18,136 bases of DNA from Candidatus Zixiibacteriota bacterium (GCA_023700785.1 JAMPYH010000010.1:1-18136), one strand, 5' to 3'. Numbered from the stretch's first letter, positions 1 through 6,886 are shown. Numbers and translations are program-made. The notes: generated by a model from the letters alone, not told the origin.

Positions 1-1
1 C

Positions 2-79
2 GACGATCCCTGGTTCGGCCAGGTAGCGTCAGTAGTTGTCGCGCACCGTGATTCGGTGCATGTCGTGACCCAGCCATAA
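2..79 (+). CDS. C-terminal end of an unidentified upstream gene (partial)
   Basis: This frame is open from the window edge to a TAA at 77-79 and gives 25 residues ending in HVVTQP; the other two + frames close earlier. The fragment is too short to place in a family. It ends 61 bases before murQ, so it could be the preceding gene of the same strand, but a promoter-like sequence lies between them. Its reality as coding sequence is inferred only from openness and orientation. Confidence 0.35.
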   Translation, partial: DDPWFGQVASVVVAHRDSVHVVTQP

Positions 80-105
80 GGCAACCTCTCGGCATGCTCT
101 TTTTA

Positions 106-134
106 TTGCTCGTCTCGAATCGAGCGACTACCTT
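106..134 (+). promoter_or_regulatory. Putative promoter of murQ, possibly leaderless
   Basis: TTGCTC at 106-111 and TACCTT at 129-134 are separated by exactly 17 bases. Only six bases separate the -10-like box from the ATG at 141, so transcription would begin at about the start codon itself. No Shine-Dalgarno sequence precedes that ATG. The hexamers match the sigma70 consensus only partly (4/6 and 3/6). The same geometry recurs before two other genes in this window, which raises my confidence. Confidence 0.35.
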
Positions 135-140
135 TATCCC

Positions 141-1055
141 ATGGCCGGATACGAACATCTGATCGAGCAATTGCGCCTGCTTGGTACCGAGCAGATTAAT
201 CCTCGGACTATCGATATCGACCGGCTTGCGCCTATTGAGATCGCCCGGAAGATCAACGACGAGGACGCCACTGTGGCGGCTGTCGTACGCCGGGCATTGC
301 CGCAGATCGGACAGGCGGCTGAGCTCTACGCGAAAACGCTGCGCGCCGGTGGACGGGTTTTTTATATCGGTGCCGGAACCTCCGGAAGACTTGGCGTCCT
401 GGATGCCGCCGAATGCCCACCCACCTACGGGACCGACCCGTCACAGATCATTGGCGTGATCGCCGGGGGATATGAAACGATGCTCCTCTCAAAAGAGGGA
501 GTGGAGGATCAGCGCGACGCGGCGGAGGCTGACCTCAAGTCGCACGCGCTTTCATCCAGGGACTTCGTGATCGGCATCGCCGCGTCAAGACGCACCCCTT
601 ACACGCTCGCCGGACTTGGGTACGCAAAGCAGATCGGCGCGCGGACCGGTTATATCATCTGCAATGAGCGCGGCGCGCTCGAGATCGAGCCGGATATCCT
701 GATCGAGTTGCCGGTTGGCCCCGAAGTGGTCACCGGCTCTACCCGTATGAAGTCCGGTACGGCCCAGAAAATGGCACTTAACATGATCTCCACCACCGCG
801 ATGGTGCTGCTCGGCAAAACGTACGGGAACCTGATGGTCGATCTCCAGGCGCGATCTGAGAAGCTGGCTGCTCGTTCGCGACGGATATTGATGGATCTGC
901 TTTCGCTCTCTATTGGGGACGCCGAGCGTTTGCTGGCTGATGCCGGCGGATCGGTGAAAGCGGCGATCGTCATGCATCAGTTTCGATGCGGCAAGGAAGA
1001 GGCTGTGCGCCGGATCGACGAAGCAGGCGGGTTTATTTCCCGGATCAAACGCTGA
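141..1055 (+). CDS. murQ: N-acetylmuramic acid 6-phosphate etherase MurQ
   Basis: This 304-residue protein is full length for MurQ. The enzyme cleaves the lactyl ether of MurNAc 6-phosphate, giving GlcNAc 6-phosphate and D-lactate, in the cytoplasmic recycling of peptidoglycan sugars. It has a SIS-type sugar-phosphate fold. The family hallmarks are present: GAGTSGRLGVLDAAECPPTYG-type loop around residues 77-97 with the catalytic Glu at about 91, an EGVED segment at 119-123 carrying the second conserved acid, and the VTGSTRMKSGTAQK stretch at 197-210. The ATG at 141 is the first in frame and starts where homologues usually do; it lacks a Shine-Dalgarno site. No anhMurNAc kinase, MurNAc PTS or MurR regulator is visible nearby, so the source of its substrate is not shown here. 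Family assignment is very secure. Confidence 0.97.
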   Translation: MAGYEHLIEQLRLLGTEQINPRTIDIDRLAPIEIARKINDEDATVAAVVRRALPQIGQAAELYAKTLRAGGRVFYIGAGTSGRLGVLDAAECPPTYGTDPSQIIGVIAGGYETMLLSKEGVEDQRDAAEADLKSHALSSRDFVIGIAASRRTPYTLAGLGYAKQIGARTGYIICNERGALEIEPDILIELPVGPEVVTGSTRMKSGTAQKMALNMISTTAMVLLGKTYGNLMVDLQARSEKLAARSRRILMDLLSLSIGDAERLLADAGGSVKAAIVMHQFRCGKEEAVRRIDEAGGFISRIKR

Positions 1056-1075
1056 CTAAACTAGGGAGCCAGTGA

Positions 1076-1310
1076 ATGCGCGAATCACGCGAAAATCGAC
1101 TTCCACGCGCCATCCTGCTTGCGGTCGCGGTGGTGATGGCGGTTGTGGTCGGACTTTCGGCCCGGAACGTTGATGCACTGGTCTGCCTGGCTCTCTGACG
1201 CCGAGAAGGACTCGATCTACATGTGGGTCGATATGTCCGTGATCATGCTTGAACATTTCTTCAAGGCCGAAAATTTCCCCTACCTCGAAACGGAGAGGAA
1301 GAAAGACTGA
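1076..1310 (+). pseudogene. Small membrane-anchored protein gene, apparently split by a frameshift
   Basis: Two overlapping short frames follow murQ. The first starts at ATG 1076 behind a good AGGGAG Shine-Dalgarno (1063-1068). It encodes 40 residues with a basic N-terminus and one membrane helix (about residues 12-29), and stops at TGA 1196-1198. The second, in the +1 frame, starts no later than ATG 1173 and encodes 45 residues rich in Trp, Asp, Glu and Lys, ending at TGA 1308-1310 with a charged ETERKKD tail. Joined, they would make a plausible 75-80 residue protein: N-terminal membrane anchor plus soluble tail. The join would lie around 1145-1195. It may be a real frameshift, a sequencing error, a programmed shift, or two separate peptides. 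I do not recognise the family. Confidence 0.45.
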
Positions 1311-1449
1311 TTGGCCCGCCTGCCCCGTACCAAACGGGCGGCCGAAAATCTGATCGGCTGTACCTGATGGTACAGCTATTTCGTTTTGGAGATTCACGCC
1401 ACACTCGCAACCATTTGTCTTCCAATAAGTAAGTTTGTGCCTCGCCGGC

Positions 1450-1465
1450 TGGCACGACGCTTGTA
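1450..1465 (+). promoter_or_regulatory. Sigma54-like (-24/-12) promoter before the repeat lipoprotein
   Basis: The sequence TGGCACG at 1450-1456, four bases, then TTGTA at 1461-1465 matches the sigma54 consensus TGGCACG-N4-TTGCW at all but one defined position. The mismatch is C to T in the normally important -12 GC. The GG-to-GT spacing is the required 10 bases. Transcription would start near 1476, leaving a leader of about 56 bases. No acceptable sigma70 -35 box sits at the right distance from the neighbouring TATATAT. I see no activator site and no RpoN or enhancer-binding protein in the window. Confidence 0.4.
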
Positions 1466-1531
1466 TATATCATTCCCATTAACAACGCGGCAAGACTGGC
1501 AGACAGCTCACGGTTAAGGAGAGCAAGTCTC

Positions 1532-2707
1532 ATGTTACGGCAAATCATCATTGGAACGGCAGTGCTGGGCGGGTTGCTTCTCGCCGGCTGCTCAGATTCA
1601 CCGACTGGGTCGATGAACCAGATCACGACGGTGGGCGGTTACACCGCCACCAACGAAGCCCCCGCTTTTGGCGATCCGTTGTTGATGGCTTCCTCAGCGC
1701 AGGAAGTTCAATTTAACGACCCTATCGCCGCGACCCCGATACTTCAGACCTTGCTGGCCGACCCCGACGCTGGTCTGTATCATTTGCGCGTGGTCTGGGG
1801 ACAACTACGTTACGATTCCACAGTTACTACCCCGACGGACTGGTCTGGCTCGCTGACCATTTCGCGGGGGGCGGAATTGGTACGTCGTGTGATCCGGTTT
1901 GAACCGGCCACCGATTCTATCCTGCCGCGTACGGATCGCCGTGTTATTGAATGGGCATCGCAGACGACGGTGCATAATGACGGCATCGCGTTCGACCTGA
2001 TCGTCCCGCCGGCTCGCCCGACACTCGACACCATCCTCCAGATCATTGTCGATACACTAACTAACGATACTACCGTACTGATCGTTGTCGACACCATTCC
2101 AGCGCCGCCGGTAACTGTCCAGTTTACCGCCGGCTCGTATAGTCGCGCGTTCAGTTTGCCGGAGATAGCCGCGCTGGATACTGTGGTTTATTTCGAAGAT
2201 TCATCCGGCATCGCCTTTAATGGATTCAAAGTTGACCGGATTCGCTGTCCGCGCGGCTTTCTCTCCGGATTCTGGGGATACGATTCCACCGGCCAGGGCG
2301 TATTCCGCGGCAGCTGGATCTCCCAGCATGGCGAAGTTGATGGCCATGTCCAGGGACACTTTGAAAAAGATTCCACCGGCGCGCGCGTCTTCTTTGGGAA
2401 ATGGATCGACGCGAGCGGCCTGTTTGAGGGATTCCTCCATGGCCGCTGGAAAGACCATCCCAATCCGCATGCTGACTCCACCGCGTTCCTTCGAGCTGGA
2501 GGTTGGTTTGCCGGTCTGCTGCTTGATGATCAGACCAATCCGATAGGCATGGTGGCGGGGCATTATATCAGTTCAAAGGGGAATCCTCCGGGGTTCTTCC
2601 AGGGTCGCTGGAAATTGAACTGCGATCCGAACGGCTCCGAAGACGGCATGGATCAGCTGAAGTTTAGACGTCAGCTTGAGGACGGTTCAGGCTGGGACGA
2701 CGATTAA
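1532..2707 (+). CDS. Lipoprotein with C-terminal Gly/aromatic repeats
   Basis: The protein has 391 residues. Residues 1-20 are a lipoprotein signal peptide with lipobox LLAGC (Cys20), so the mature protein should be lipid-anchored outside the inner membrane. Residues 60-235 look like beta-rich extracytoplasmic sequence with many Asp, Thr and Val. From about 242 to 362 there are seven or eight units of about 12-16 residues on the pattern G-x-h-x-G-x-W/F/Y (for example GVFRGSW, GHVQGHF, FFGKW, GFLHGRW, GMVAGHY, GFFQGRW), resembling MORN-like beta-hairpin repeats. The tail is acidic (GSGWDDD). The ATG is preceded by AAGGAG (1516-1521) at 10 bases. I recognise no named family. A surface or cell-envelope structural or binding role is an inference from the anchor and repeats. 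Confidence 0.85.
   Translation: MLRQIIIGTAVLGGLLLAGCSDSPTGSMNQITTVGGYTATNEAPAFGDPLLMASSAQEVQFNDPIAATPILQTLLADPDAGLYHLRVVWGQLRYDSTVTTPTDWSGSLTISRGAELVRRVIRFEPATDSILPRTDRRVIEWASQTTVHNDGIAFDLIVPPARPTLDTILQIIVDTLTNDTTVLIVVDTIPAPPVTVQFTAGSYSRAFSLPEIAALDTVVYFEDSSGIAFNGFKVDRIRCPRGFLSGFWGYDSTGQGVFRGSWISQHGEVDGHVQGHFEKDSTGARVFFGKWIDASGLFEGFLHGRWKDHPNPHADSTAFLRAGGWFAGLLLDDQTNPIGMVAGHYISSKGNPPGFFQGRWKLNCDPNGSEDGMDQLKFRRQLEDGSGWDDD
2256..2617 (+). repeat. Coding region of tandem G-x-h-x-G-x-W type repeats
   Basis: This is the DNA encoding about residues 242-362 of the lipoprotein. The units are degenerate at DNA level but clear at protein level, with Gly three or four residues before another Gly and an aromatic two residues later. 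Two units carry an inserted DSTG or DSTA stretch. Confidence 0.6.
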
Positions 2708-2735
2708 CCGATTTCTCACTCACCCTCCTAAGTAA

Positions 2736-2768
2736 GGTCTTGCTTCGGACCGCGACCTGAAGCAGACC
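2736..2768 (+). other. Imperfect hairpin upstream of the terminator
   Basis: GGTCTTGCTTC (2736-2746) pairs with GAAGCAGACC (2759-2768), leaving one bulged T and a 12-base loop. It stands one base before the terminator stem, so the 3' end of the lipoprotein mRNA would carry two consecutive stem-loops. A role in mRNA stability is a guess. Confidence 0.45.
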
Positions 2769-2769
2769 C

Positions 2770-2802
2770 AACGCCGGCTCGCTAGTGGCCGGCGTTCTTT
2801 TT
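2770..2802 (+). terminator. Intrinsic terminator of the lipoprotein gene
   Basis: AACGCCGGC (2770-2778) and GCCGGCGTT (2788-2796) form a perfect 9-bp GC-rich stem with a 9-base loop, followed by CTTTTT (2797-2802). The T-tract lies only on the + strand side, so it ends the + strand transcript and not the convergent gene ending at 2824. Confidence 0.9.
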
Positions 2803-2823
2803 GGGTAATGTCTGTGAAGTGGA

Positions 2824-3672
2824 TCAGCGTGTTTGCTGTTCGAGCGCGGAGATCATCGAATCAACATTGTATTGATCGGAACCGAGGGCGGCGCGGATCT
2901 GACGATAGAGTGACAATGACTCGCGGAGCTTGGCGCGGTCATCGGACATCGAAAGCACGTTGGCCAGTCCAAGCTTATAGCCGATCATCGTACTGTCATT
3001 GGCGATCACCTCTCGGAACAACTTCTCAGCGCCGTCATAGTCCCGCTGGTAAACCAGCACAAACGCCCGATTGGCCTTAAACTCATTGCGCTCGCCAAAA
3101 CGACTGACGGCGGAGTCAAGATAGTCGAGCGCCACGGAAGCCGATTCCACCGCCAGCGCGACATTGATGAACCGCATATATTCCTCCGGCGAGTCCGGGC
3201 GCTGCTCGATCACTTTTCTTTGATAGTGAAACGACATCGCGGCGGCGCTATCTCGCGCGTACAATTCCGCCAGTTCGCTGTAATAATCCTCTTCGCGATC
3301 GCCGGTGGCGATCAGCGTCTTGATCGCGTCGATCGTATAGCGCCAGTTCTTGGCCTGTTTGGCCAGGTCGCGGATCTCCAGATTGATCTCACGATCCCCC
3401 GGGTGGAGCAGATCAGCCCGCTTGAGGTAGCTTAAGGCGGAGTCATACTGCGCTTCACGGCGGAATGTCAGGCCGGTGAAATAAAGCAGGTAGCGGTCCG
3501 ACGGCTTCAATCTCAGACCTTTCTGATAGTAGCCGCGCGCTTCCGAAAACCTCTGGTCGGTGAAGGCCTTGTCACCGGCTTTGGTCAACTCTTCTAATGT
3601 CTCCGGTTCGCCGAAACAGCCGACGACAGTCGCGGCGATAAGTATCACGCTGAGGATGCTATTTTTCTTCAT
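2824..3672 (-). CDS. TPR-repeat lipoprotein
   Basis: The 282-residue protein begins with a lipoprotein signal peptide, a short KK-positive region and lipobox VVGC (Cys19). The rest is alpha-helical and made of TPR-like units: AGDKAFTDQRFSEARGYYQK, then LLYFTGLTFRREAQYDSALSYL, and later RAFVLVYQRDYDGAEKLFRE. It is probably a cell-envelope scaffold or assembly factor. No enzymatic domain is visible. An in-frame ATG 28 codons upstream (3756) exists, but the start at 3672 is chosen because the signal peptide begins there and the promoter lies between the two. No Shine-Dalgarno precedes it; the -10 box ends seven bases before the ATG, suggesting a leaderless mRNA. It is divergent from the DprA-like gene, only 82 bases away. 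The exact pathway is unknown. Confidence 0.85.
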   Translation of the reverse strand: MKKNSILSVILIAATVVGCFGEPETLEELTKAGDKAFTDQRFSEARGYYQKGLRLKPSDRYLLYFTGLTFRREAQYDSALSYLKRADLLHPGDREINLEIRDLAKQAKNWRYTIDAIKTLIATGDREEDYYSELAELYARDSAAAMSFHYQRKVIEQRPDSPEEYMRFINVALAVESASVALDYLDSAVSRFGERNEFKANRAFVLVYQRDYDGAEKLFREVIANDSTMIGYKLGLANVLSMSDDRAKLRESLSLYRQIRAALGSDQYNVDSMISALEQQTR

Positions 3673-3679
3673 GCGTGCA

Positions 3680-3708
3680 AGTATAGCGGAAAGGCGGCCA
3701 GATTTCAA
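3680..3708 (-). promoter_or_regulatory. Sigma70-type promoter of the TPR lipoprotein
   Basis: On the minus strand TTGAAA (3708-3703) and TATACT (3685-3680) each match 5/6 of the consensus and are separated by exactly 17 bases. Seven bases separate the -10 box from the ATG at 3672, so the predicted start of transcription is at or within one base of the start codon. Confidence 0.7.
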
Positions 3709-3720
3709 GCGGCTCCCTAT

Positions 3721-3749
3721 TTGACAAGCCGGACCGGTTGGCGTAGGTT
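3721..3749 (+). promoter_or_regulatory. Sigma70-type promoter of the dprA-like operon
   Basis: A perfect TTGACA (3721-3726) lies 17 bases upstream of TAGGTT (3744-3749, 3/6 of the -10 consensus). Five bases separate it from the ATG at 3755. As with the divergent gene, the mRNA would be leaderless. The two -35 boxes sit back to back, 12 bases apart. Confidence 0.55.
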
Positions 3750-3754
3750 GCTCC

Positions 3755-4660
3755 ATGGCCTCAAGCGTTCATTATCCGCCTGCCGTCCAGTTGGTCGCGT
3801 TGACCCGCTTTGGCGGCATGACCCCGCGCATGTTCGACCTGCTGTTTCAACGCTTTGGCGACCTTGGCGGGATCCTCGATGCTTCCATCGAGTCATTGCA
3901 GACGATCAACGGCATATCCACTTCGGCCGCGAAGAAGCTGGCCAACGCGCATAAACACTTGGAAAAGTCTGCCGCCTTTGTTACCGAACTTCAGGACCGC
4001 GATATCTCGATCAGATCTCGTTTTGACGCTGATTACGGTGCGCTGTTGAGCGAGCTCAACGACCCACCGCCGCTGCTGTATCTGCGCGGGAACATGCCGA
4101 ATCCGGCGGCCAAGTCAGTGACATTGGTCGGGACAGATGCCGCTACGGAACGGGGAATCGACCTGACTACCCGCGTCGCGCGGCTGTTTGGAGAGGCCGG
4201 TGTACAGGTAGTCTCTTCCTTGACCGGCGGAAACGACGCCGCGGCCCACCTGGGGGCCAGAGCCGCCGGCGGCCTCTCCTTTGCGGTTGTTGACACCGGC
4301 TTTGACCATCTTGCCACTGCCGAGGAAATGCCGCTCGCCATCGATATAGCCCGCAACGGCGGCCTGCTCAGCGAGTACCCGCCTGATTTCGACATTGGGA
4401 AAAGCACGCTGGAAGCTACGGACCGGCTTCTGGTCGCCCTTGGCCAGGCGGTTGTAGTCACCGAAGTCTATACCGGCTCGCGACGCACGCGAGACATCAT
4501 CGAGTTTTGCAAGCTGATCGGGAAGATGGGATTCCTGGTGATCGATCCCGCGTATGGCCCGCTGGCCGACCAGAACAGCGTCGAACTGGCGATGCGTTCT
4601 GGAGTGATCCCGATGCAAGGGCTGGATCGCGTGCAGGACATCATCAAAGCGCTCGTATGA
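3755..4660 (+). CDS. Divergent DprA/Smf-like DNA-processing protein
   Basis: DprA binds single-stranded DNA and loads RecA during natural transformation. This 301-residue protein has the same plan: a helix-hairpin-helix-like N-terminus (INGISTSAAKKLANA, about 51-65), the pre-Rossmann segment LNDPPPLLYLRG (101-112), a Rossmann core opening with VTLVG (122-126), and GLLSEYPPD (203-211). The core is eroded. The usual GGARGID region reads SLTGGNDAAAH (155-165), and the usual RNRIIAGLS reads ATDRLLVALG (221-230). It lacks the C-terminal winged-helix domain of longer DprA proteins. It may be a true but fast-evolving DprA, or a relative with another nucleic-acid or nucleotide-binding role. It opens a four-gene operon, with yigZ starting six bases after its stop. 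I am confident of the superfamily, much less of the function. Confidence 0.8.
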   Translation: MASSVHYPPAVQLVALTRFGGMTPRMFDLLFQRFGDLGGILDASIESLQTINGISTSAAKKLANAHKHLEKSAAFVTELQDRDISIRSRFDADYGALLSELNDPPPLLYLRGNMPNPAAKSVTLVGTDAATERGIDLTTRVARLFGEAGVQVVSSLTGGNDAAAHLGARAAGGLSFAVVDTGFDHLATAEEMPLAIDIARNGGLLSEYPPDFDIGKSTLEATDRLLVALGQAVVVTEVYTGSRRTRDIIEFCKLIGKMGFLVIDPAYGPLADQNSVELAMRSGVIPMQGLDRVQDIIKALV

Positions 4661-4666
4661 TGATCC

Positions 4667-5278
4667 ATGGAAGACCAATACTTCACCATCGCCCGCGAAT
4701 CTACCGCCGAGATCAAGATCAAGAACTCGCGATTTATCGGCGAGACCTGTCTGGTTGAGTCGGCCGAGCAGGCTCTGGAACGGCTGAACGCCATTCGAAA
4801 ACGGGAGCATGCGGCCACGCATCACTGCTACGGCTACCGGGTCGGTCTCTTCTCAGAAGCCAAAAGCAGGTACTCGGACGACGGCGAGCCGAACGGCACC
4901 GCCGGAAAACCGATCTTCGATCATATCGTCGGCTCAGATCTTAGTAATATCCTGTTGGTTGTCACACGCCACTACGGCGGCACGAATCTAGGCACCGGCG
5001 GCCTGACGCATGCCTATGGTGAAGCCGCGAGGATGGTCCTGGACCGATCAGGGAAAGTCGAGCAGTTCGTGCGGGCGCAGTTGAGGCTGGTGATCGATTT
5101 TGGCTTTTATGATAAAGTTCAACGTCTGGCCGCCAAACTTGGCGCGACCGCGACTTCAAGCGATTTCAGCGACCAGGTGCGGCTGGAACTCAGCATCAGG
5201 CGCTCCCGCGCGGAAGAACTTCGGTCCGCATTGGTGGAGTTGACCTCCGGAAAGGGGTCGATTGAAGCGCTCTCCTAA
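4667..5278 (+). CDS. YigZ/IMPACT family protein (UPF0029)
   Basis: The 203-residue length is normal for bacterial YigZ. The UPF0029 signature is visible at about residues 95-113 (LLVVTRHYGGTNLGTGGLT), preceded by the conserved THHCYGYR and the YSDDGEPNGTAGKPI segment. The C-terminal 60 residues form the usual ferredoxin-like (EF-G-like) domain. Members have been linked to translation or RNA binding, and eukaryotic IMPACT regulates GCN2, but the bacterial biochemical role is not settled. The gene starts six bases after the dprA-like stop without a clear Shine-Dalgarno, and it overlaps the next gene by 17 bases, which points to translational coupling. Family assignment is secure, function open. 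Confidence 0.93.
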   Translation: MEDQYFTIARESTAEIKIKNSRFIGETCLVESAEQALERLNAIRKREHAATHHCYGYRVGLFSEAKSRYSDDGEPNGTAGKPIFDHIVGSDLSNILLVVTRHYGGTNLGTGGLTHAYGEAARMVLDRSGKVEQFVRAQLRLVIDFGFYDKVQRLAAKLGATATSSDFSDQVRLELSIRRSRAEELRSALVELTSGKGSIEALS

Positions 5279-6185
5279 GAAGAGAATAGACGTCCTGGGT
5301 CTGGGGATCATTCCGCTCGACCTGCTTTTCACTGTCCCGCGCTTTCCGGAAGTCGGCGGCAAGATCGACGCCACCAGTCTGATCGTACAGGGCGGAGGGC
5401 CGGTCCCGAATACTCTGGTCGGATTGAGCCGACTTGGCCGCACGACCGCCGCTATCGCCGCGGTAGGGGATGATCTGTTCGGTCGGCTGAGCATTGAAGA
5501 ATTACAGCGAGAGAAAGTCGATGCCCGTACCATTATCGTTAAAAAGCGGGCATCGGCATCCGCGGCAGGCTTGATCGAAGCCGATTCGGGGCGACGGACG
5601 ATCGCGCTGTATCGAAATATCGAAGTCAAACCAGGCGATCTCGTTCTCGACAAATTGCCGCTCCCCAGGATCATCCATCTTGATGGCCGTGATCTGGCGG
5701 CTTGCATCAAACTGGCGAAATGGGGGCGCAAGGTCGGCGCGTTGATCTCATTTGATATCGGGTCAATACGGAACGATGTTTCGCCGGTCTTCCCGCTGGT
5801 GGATCATCTCGTTGTTGCCGACGCTTTCGCCCTCCCCTTCACGAATACGACTACCGTCAAGGACGCGATCTCGAAGCTGTCCATGATCTGCCCGGGAGAG
5901 ATCGTGGTGACCGAAGGATTGAAAGGCTCGACAGGACTGGATGCGTCGGGCTTTCACACTCAAAAAGCCTACCGGGTCACCGCGCGCGACACTACCGGCG
6001 CGGGAGACGCGTTTCACGCGGGGTATCTGTTTGGTCTGCTAAAAGGCTGGGGGATGCCGGCGAGACTGCGCTTTGGAGCGGCTGTCGCCGCCCTCAAATG
6101 CACCAAGCCGGGAGCGAGAACCGGCGCGCCGAAACTTCGCGAAGTCGAACGTTTTCTAACCAAGGAGCCGGCGACCTATGCTTGA
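5262..6185 (+). CDS. PfkB-family carbohydrate kinase
   Basis: This 307-residue ribokinase-like enzyme should phosphorylate a sugar or nucleoside with ATP. It shows the N-terminal Gly-rich substrate segment (QGGGPVPNTLVGLSRLG, 43-59), GDDLFGR (69-75), and PfkB signature 2 (DTTGAGDAFHAG, 243-254), with catalytic Asp249 and the GAGD anion hole. The substrate cannot be read from sequence. The proposed start is TTG 5262, which has a purine-rich AAAGGGG (5251-5257) just upstream and places the MKRSPKK start before the first beta strand. It overlaps yigZ by 17 bases and the PAP2 gene by 8, so the four genes 3755-6756 very likely form one transcript. Confidence 0.93.
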   Translation: MKRSPKKRIDVLGLGIIPLDLLFTVPRFPEVGGKIDATSLIVQGGGPVPNTLVGLSRLGRTTAAIAAVGDDLFGRLSIEELQREKVDARTIIVKKRASASAAGLIEADSGRRTIALYRNIEVKPGDLVLDKLPLPRIIHLDGRDLAACIKLAKWGRKVGALISFDIGSIRNDVSPVFPLVDHLVVADAFALPFTNTTTVKDAISKLSMICPGEIVVTEGLKGSTGLDASGFHTQKAYRVTARDTTGAGDAFHAGYLFGLLKGWGMPARLRFGAAVAALKCTKPGARTGAPKLREVERFLTKEPATYA

Positions 6186-6756
6186 GTGGCTGGCTGCGCT
6201 TGACCGCGCGTTATTCTATTTTATCAATGTTCAACTGGCCAACCCGGTGACTGATCTGGTGATGCCGTTCGTTACTTCGGACGCGGTTCTTCGCGTCCTG
6301 TTCGCGATCGCCATTCTGCTTATTCTCTGGAGAGGGGATAAACGGACGCGACTGATGGTGATATTCTCCGGCCTGACTCTCGCACTTACTGACCAGGCAG
6401 CGGCAAACCTCTTGAAGGATATTTTTGAGCGAGTGCGCCCCTGTCGCGACTTGCCGGATGTTCACTTGCTGGTGAATTGCGGTGCGGCGTTTTCGATGCC
6501 ATCAGCTCACGCCGCCAATGCGTTTGGGCAGGCGCTCTTTTGGGGAAATGGAAGAATGAAGGTTTTCGCCTGGTTGTTGATCGTAGCTTCGCTGATATCT
6601 GTCAGTCGGATCTTTGTGGGGGTGCATTATCCCTTTGATGTTCTGGTAGGCGCTTTGGTTGGTGCAATGATCGGCATGGCGCTCAATTGCATCGGCAATT
6701 GGGCTATCGGCCGCTATCTTGACGCTCGGACTGACTCAGCCTCCCCAAAAAATTAG
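6178..6756 (+). CDS. PAP2-family membrane phosphatase
   Basis: The 192-residue membrane protein has about five predicted transmembrane helices and the three phosphatase motifs of the PAP2 superfamily: KDIFERVRP (80-88, KX6RP), PSAH (108-111, with Ala replacing the usual Gly), and SRIFVGVHYPFD (143-154, SRX5HX3D with Arg144, His150 and Asp154). All catalytic residues are present, so it is probably active. Candidates for the substrate are undecaprenyl diphosphate, phosphatidate or phosphatidylglycerol phosphate, and sequence alone does not choose. It is the last gene of the operon, overlapping the PfkB gene by 8 bases. Its stop codon falls within the terminator stem of the oppositely oriented small RNA at 6747-6880. 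Confidence 0.92.
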   Translation: MLEWLAALDRALFYFINVQLANPVTDLVMPFVTSDAVLRVLFAIAILLILWRGDKRTRLMVIFSGLTLALTDQAAANLLKDIFERVRPCRDLPDVHLLVNCGAAFSMPSAHAANAFGQALFWGNGRMKVFAWLLIVASLISVSRIFVGVHYPFDVLVGALVGAMIGMALNCIGNWAIGRYLDARTDSASPKN

Positions 6757-6783
6757 CACCCTCGGGCCATACCTAAGGGTGCT
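6747..6783 (-). terminator. Intrinsic terminator of the candidate small RNA
   Basis: On the minus strand AGCACCCT (6783-6776) pairs perfectly with AGGGTGCT (6762-6755) over a 13-base loop, followed by AATTTTTT (6754-6747). The T-tract is on the minus side only. The stem overlaps the last codon of the PAP2 gene. Confidence 0.88.
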
Positions 6784-6880
6784 GTTAGACTTTAATAAAG
6801 CTGTGTGAAAGTGCCCGTCTGTTTGTCGCCGAAGGCGGCGAGGCCCGGAATGGTTAAGGCCTCCTAATGCGGGGACTTTC
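6747..6880 (-). ncRNA. Candidate small RNA gene with its own promoter and terminator
   Basis: The minus strand holds a complete apparent transcription unit of about 134 nt. The promoter's predicted +1 is the G at 6880. The 5' end GAAAGU (6880-6875) pairs with ACUUUC (6812-6807), extended by CCC:GGG (6873-6871 with 6816-6814), and closes a multi-branch fold. Within it are helix GAGGCC:GGCCUC (6863-6858 with 6845-6840) and an adjacent GCCG:CGGC stem (6839-6836 with 6831-6828) with loop CCUU. A linker, then a terminator hairpin and T-tract, finish it at about 6747. A perfect AGGAGG is buried in the second helix. I do not see the SRP GGAAG loop, and the length and fold do not suggest 6S RNA. No minus-strand gene follows, so it is not an ordinary riboswitch leader. 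Identity unknown. Confidence 0.65.
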
Positions 6881-6886
6881 ATGCCC

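Noticed and set aside
6747..6880. Identifying the small RNA as SRP RNA or 6S RNA
   Set aside because: The SRP apical GGAAG loop and its flanking internal loop motifs are absent, and the branched short fold does not give the long hairpin with central bubble of 6S RNA.
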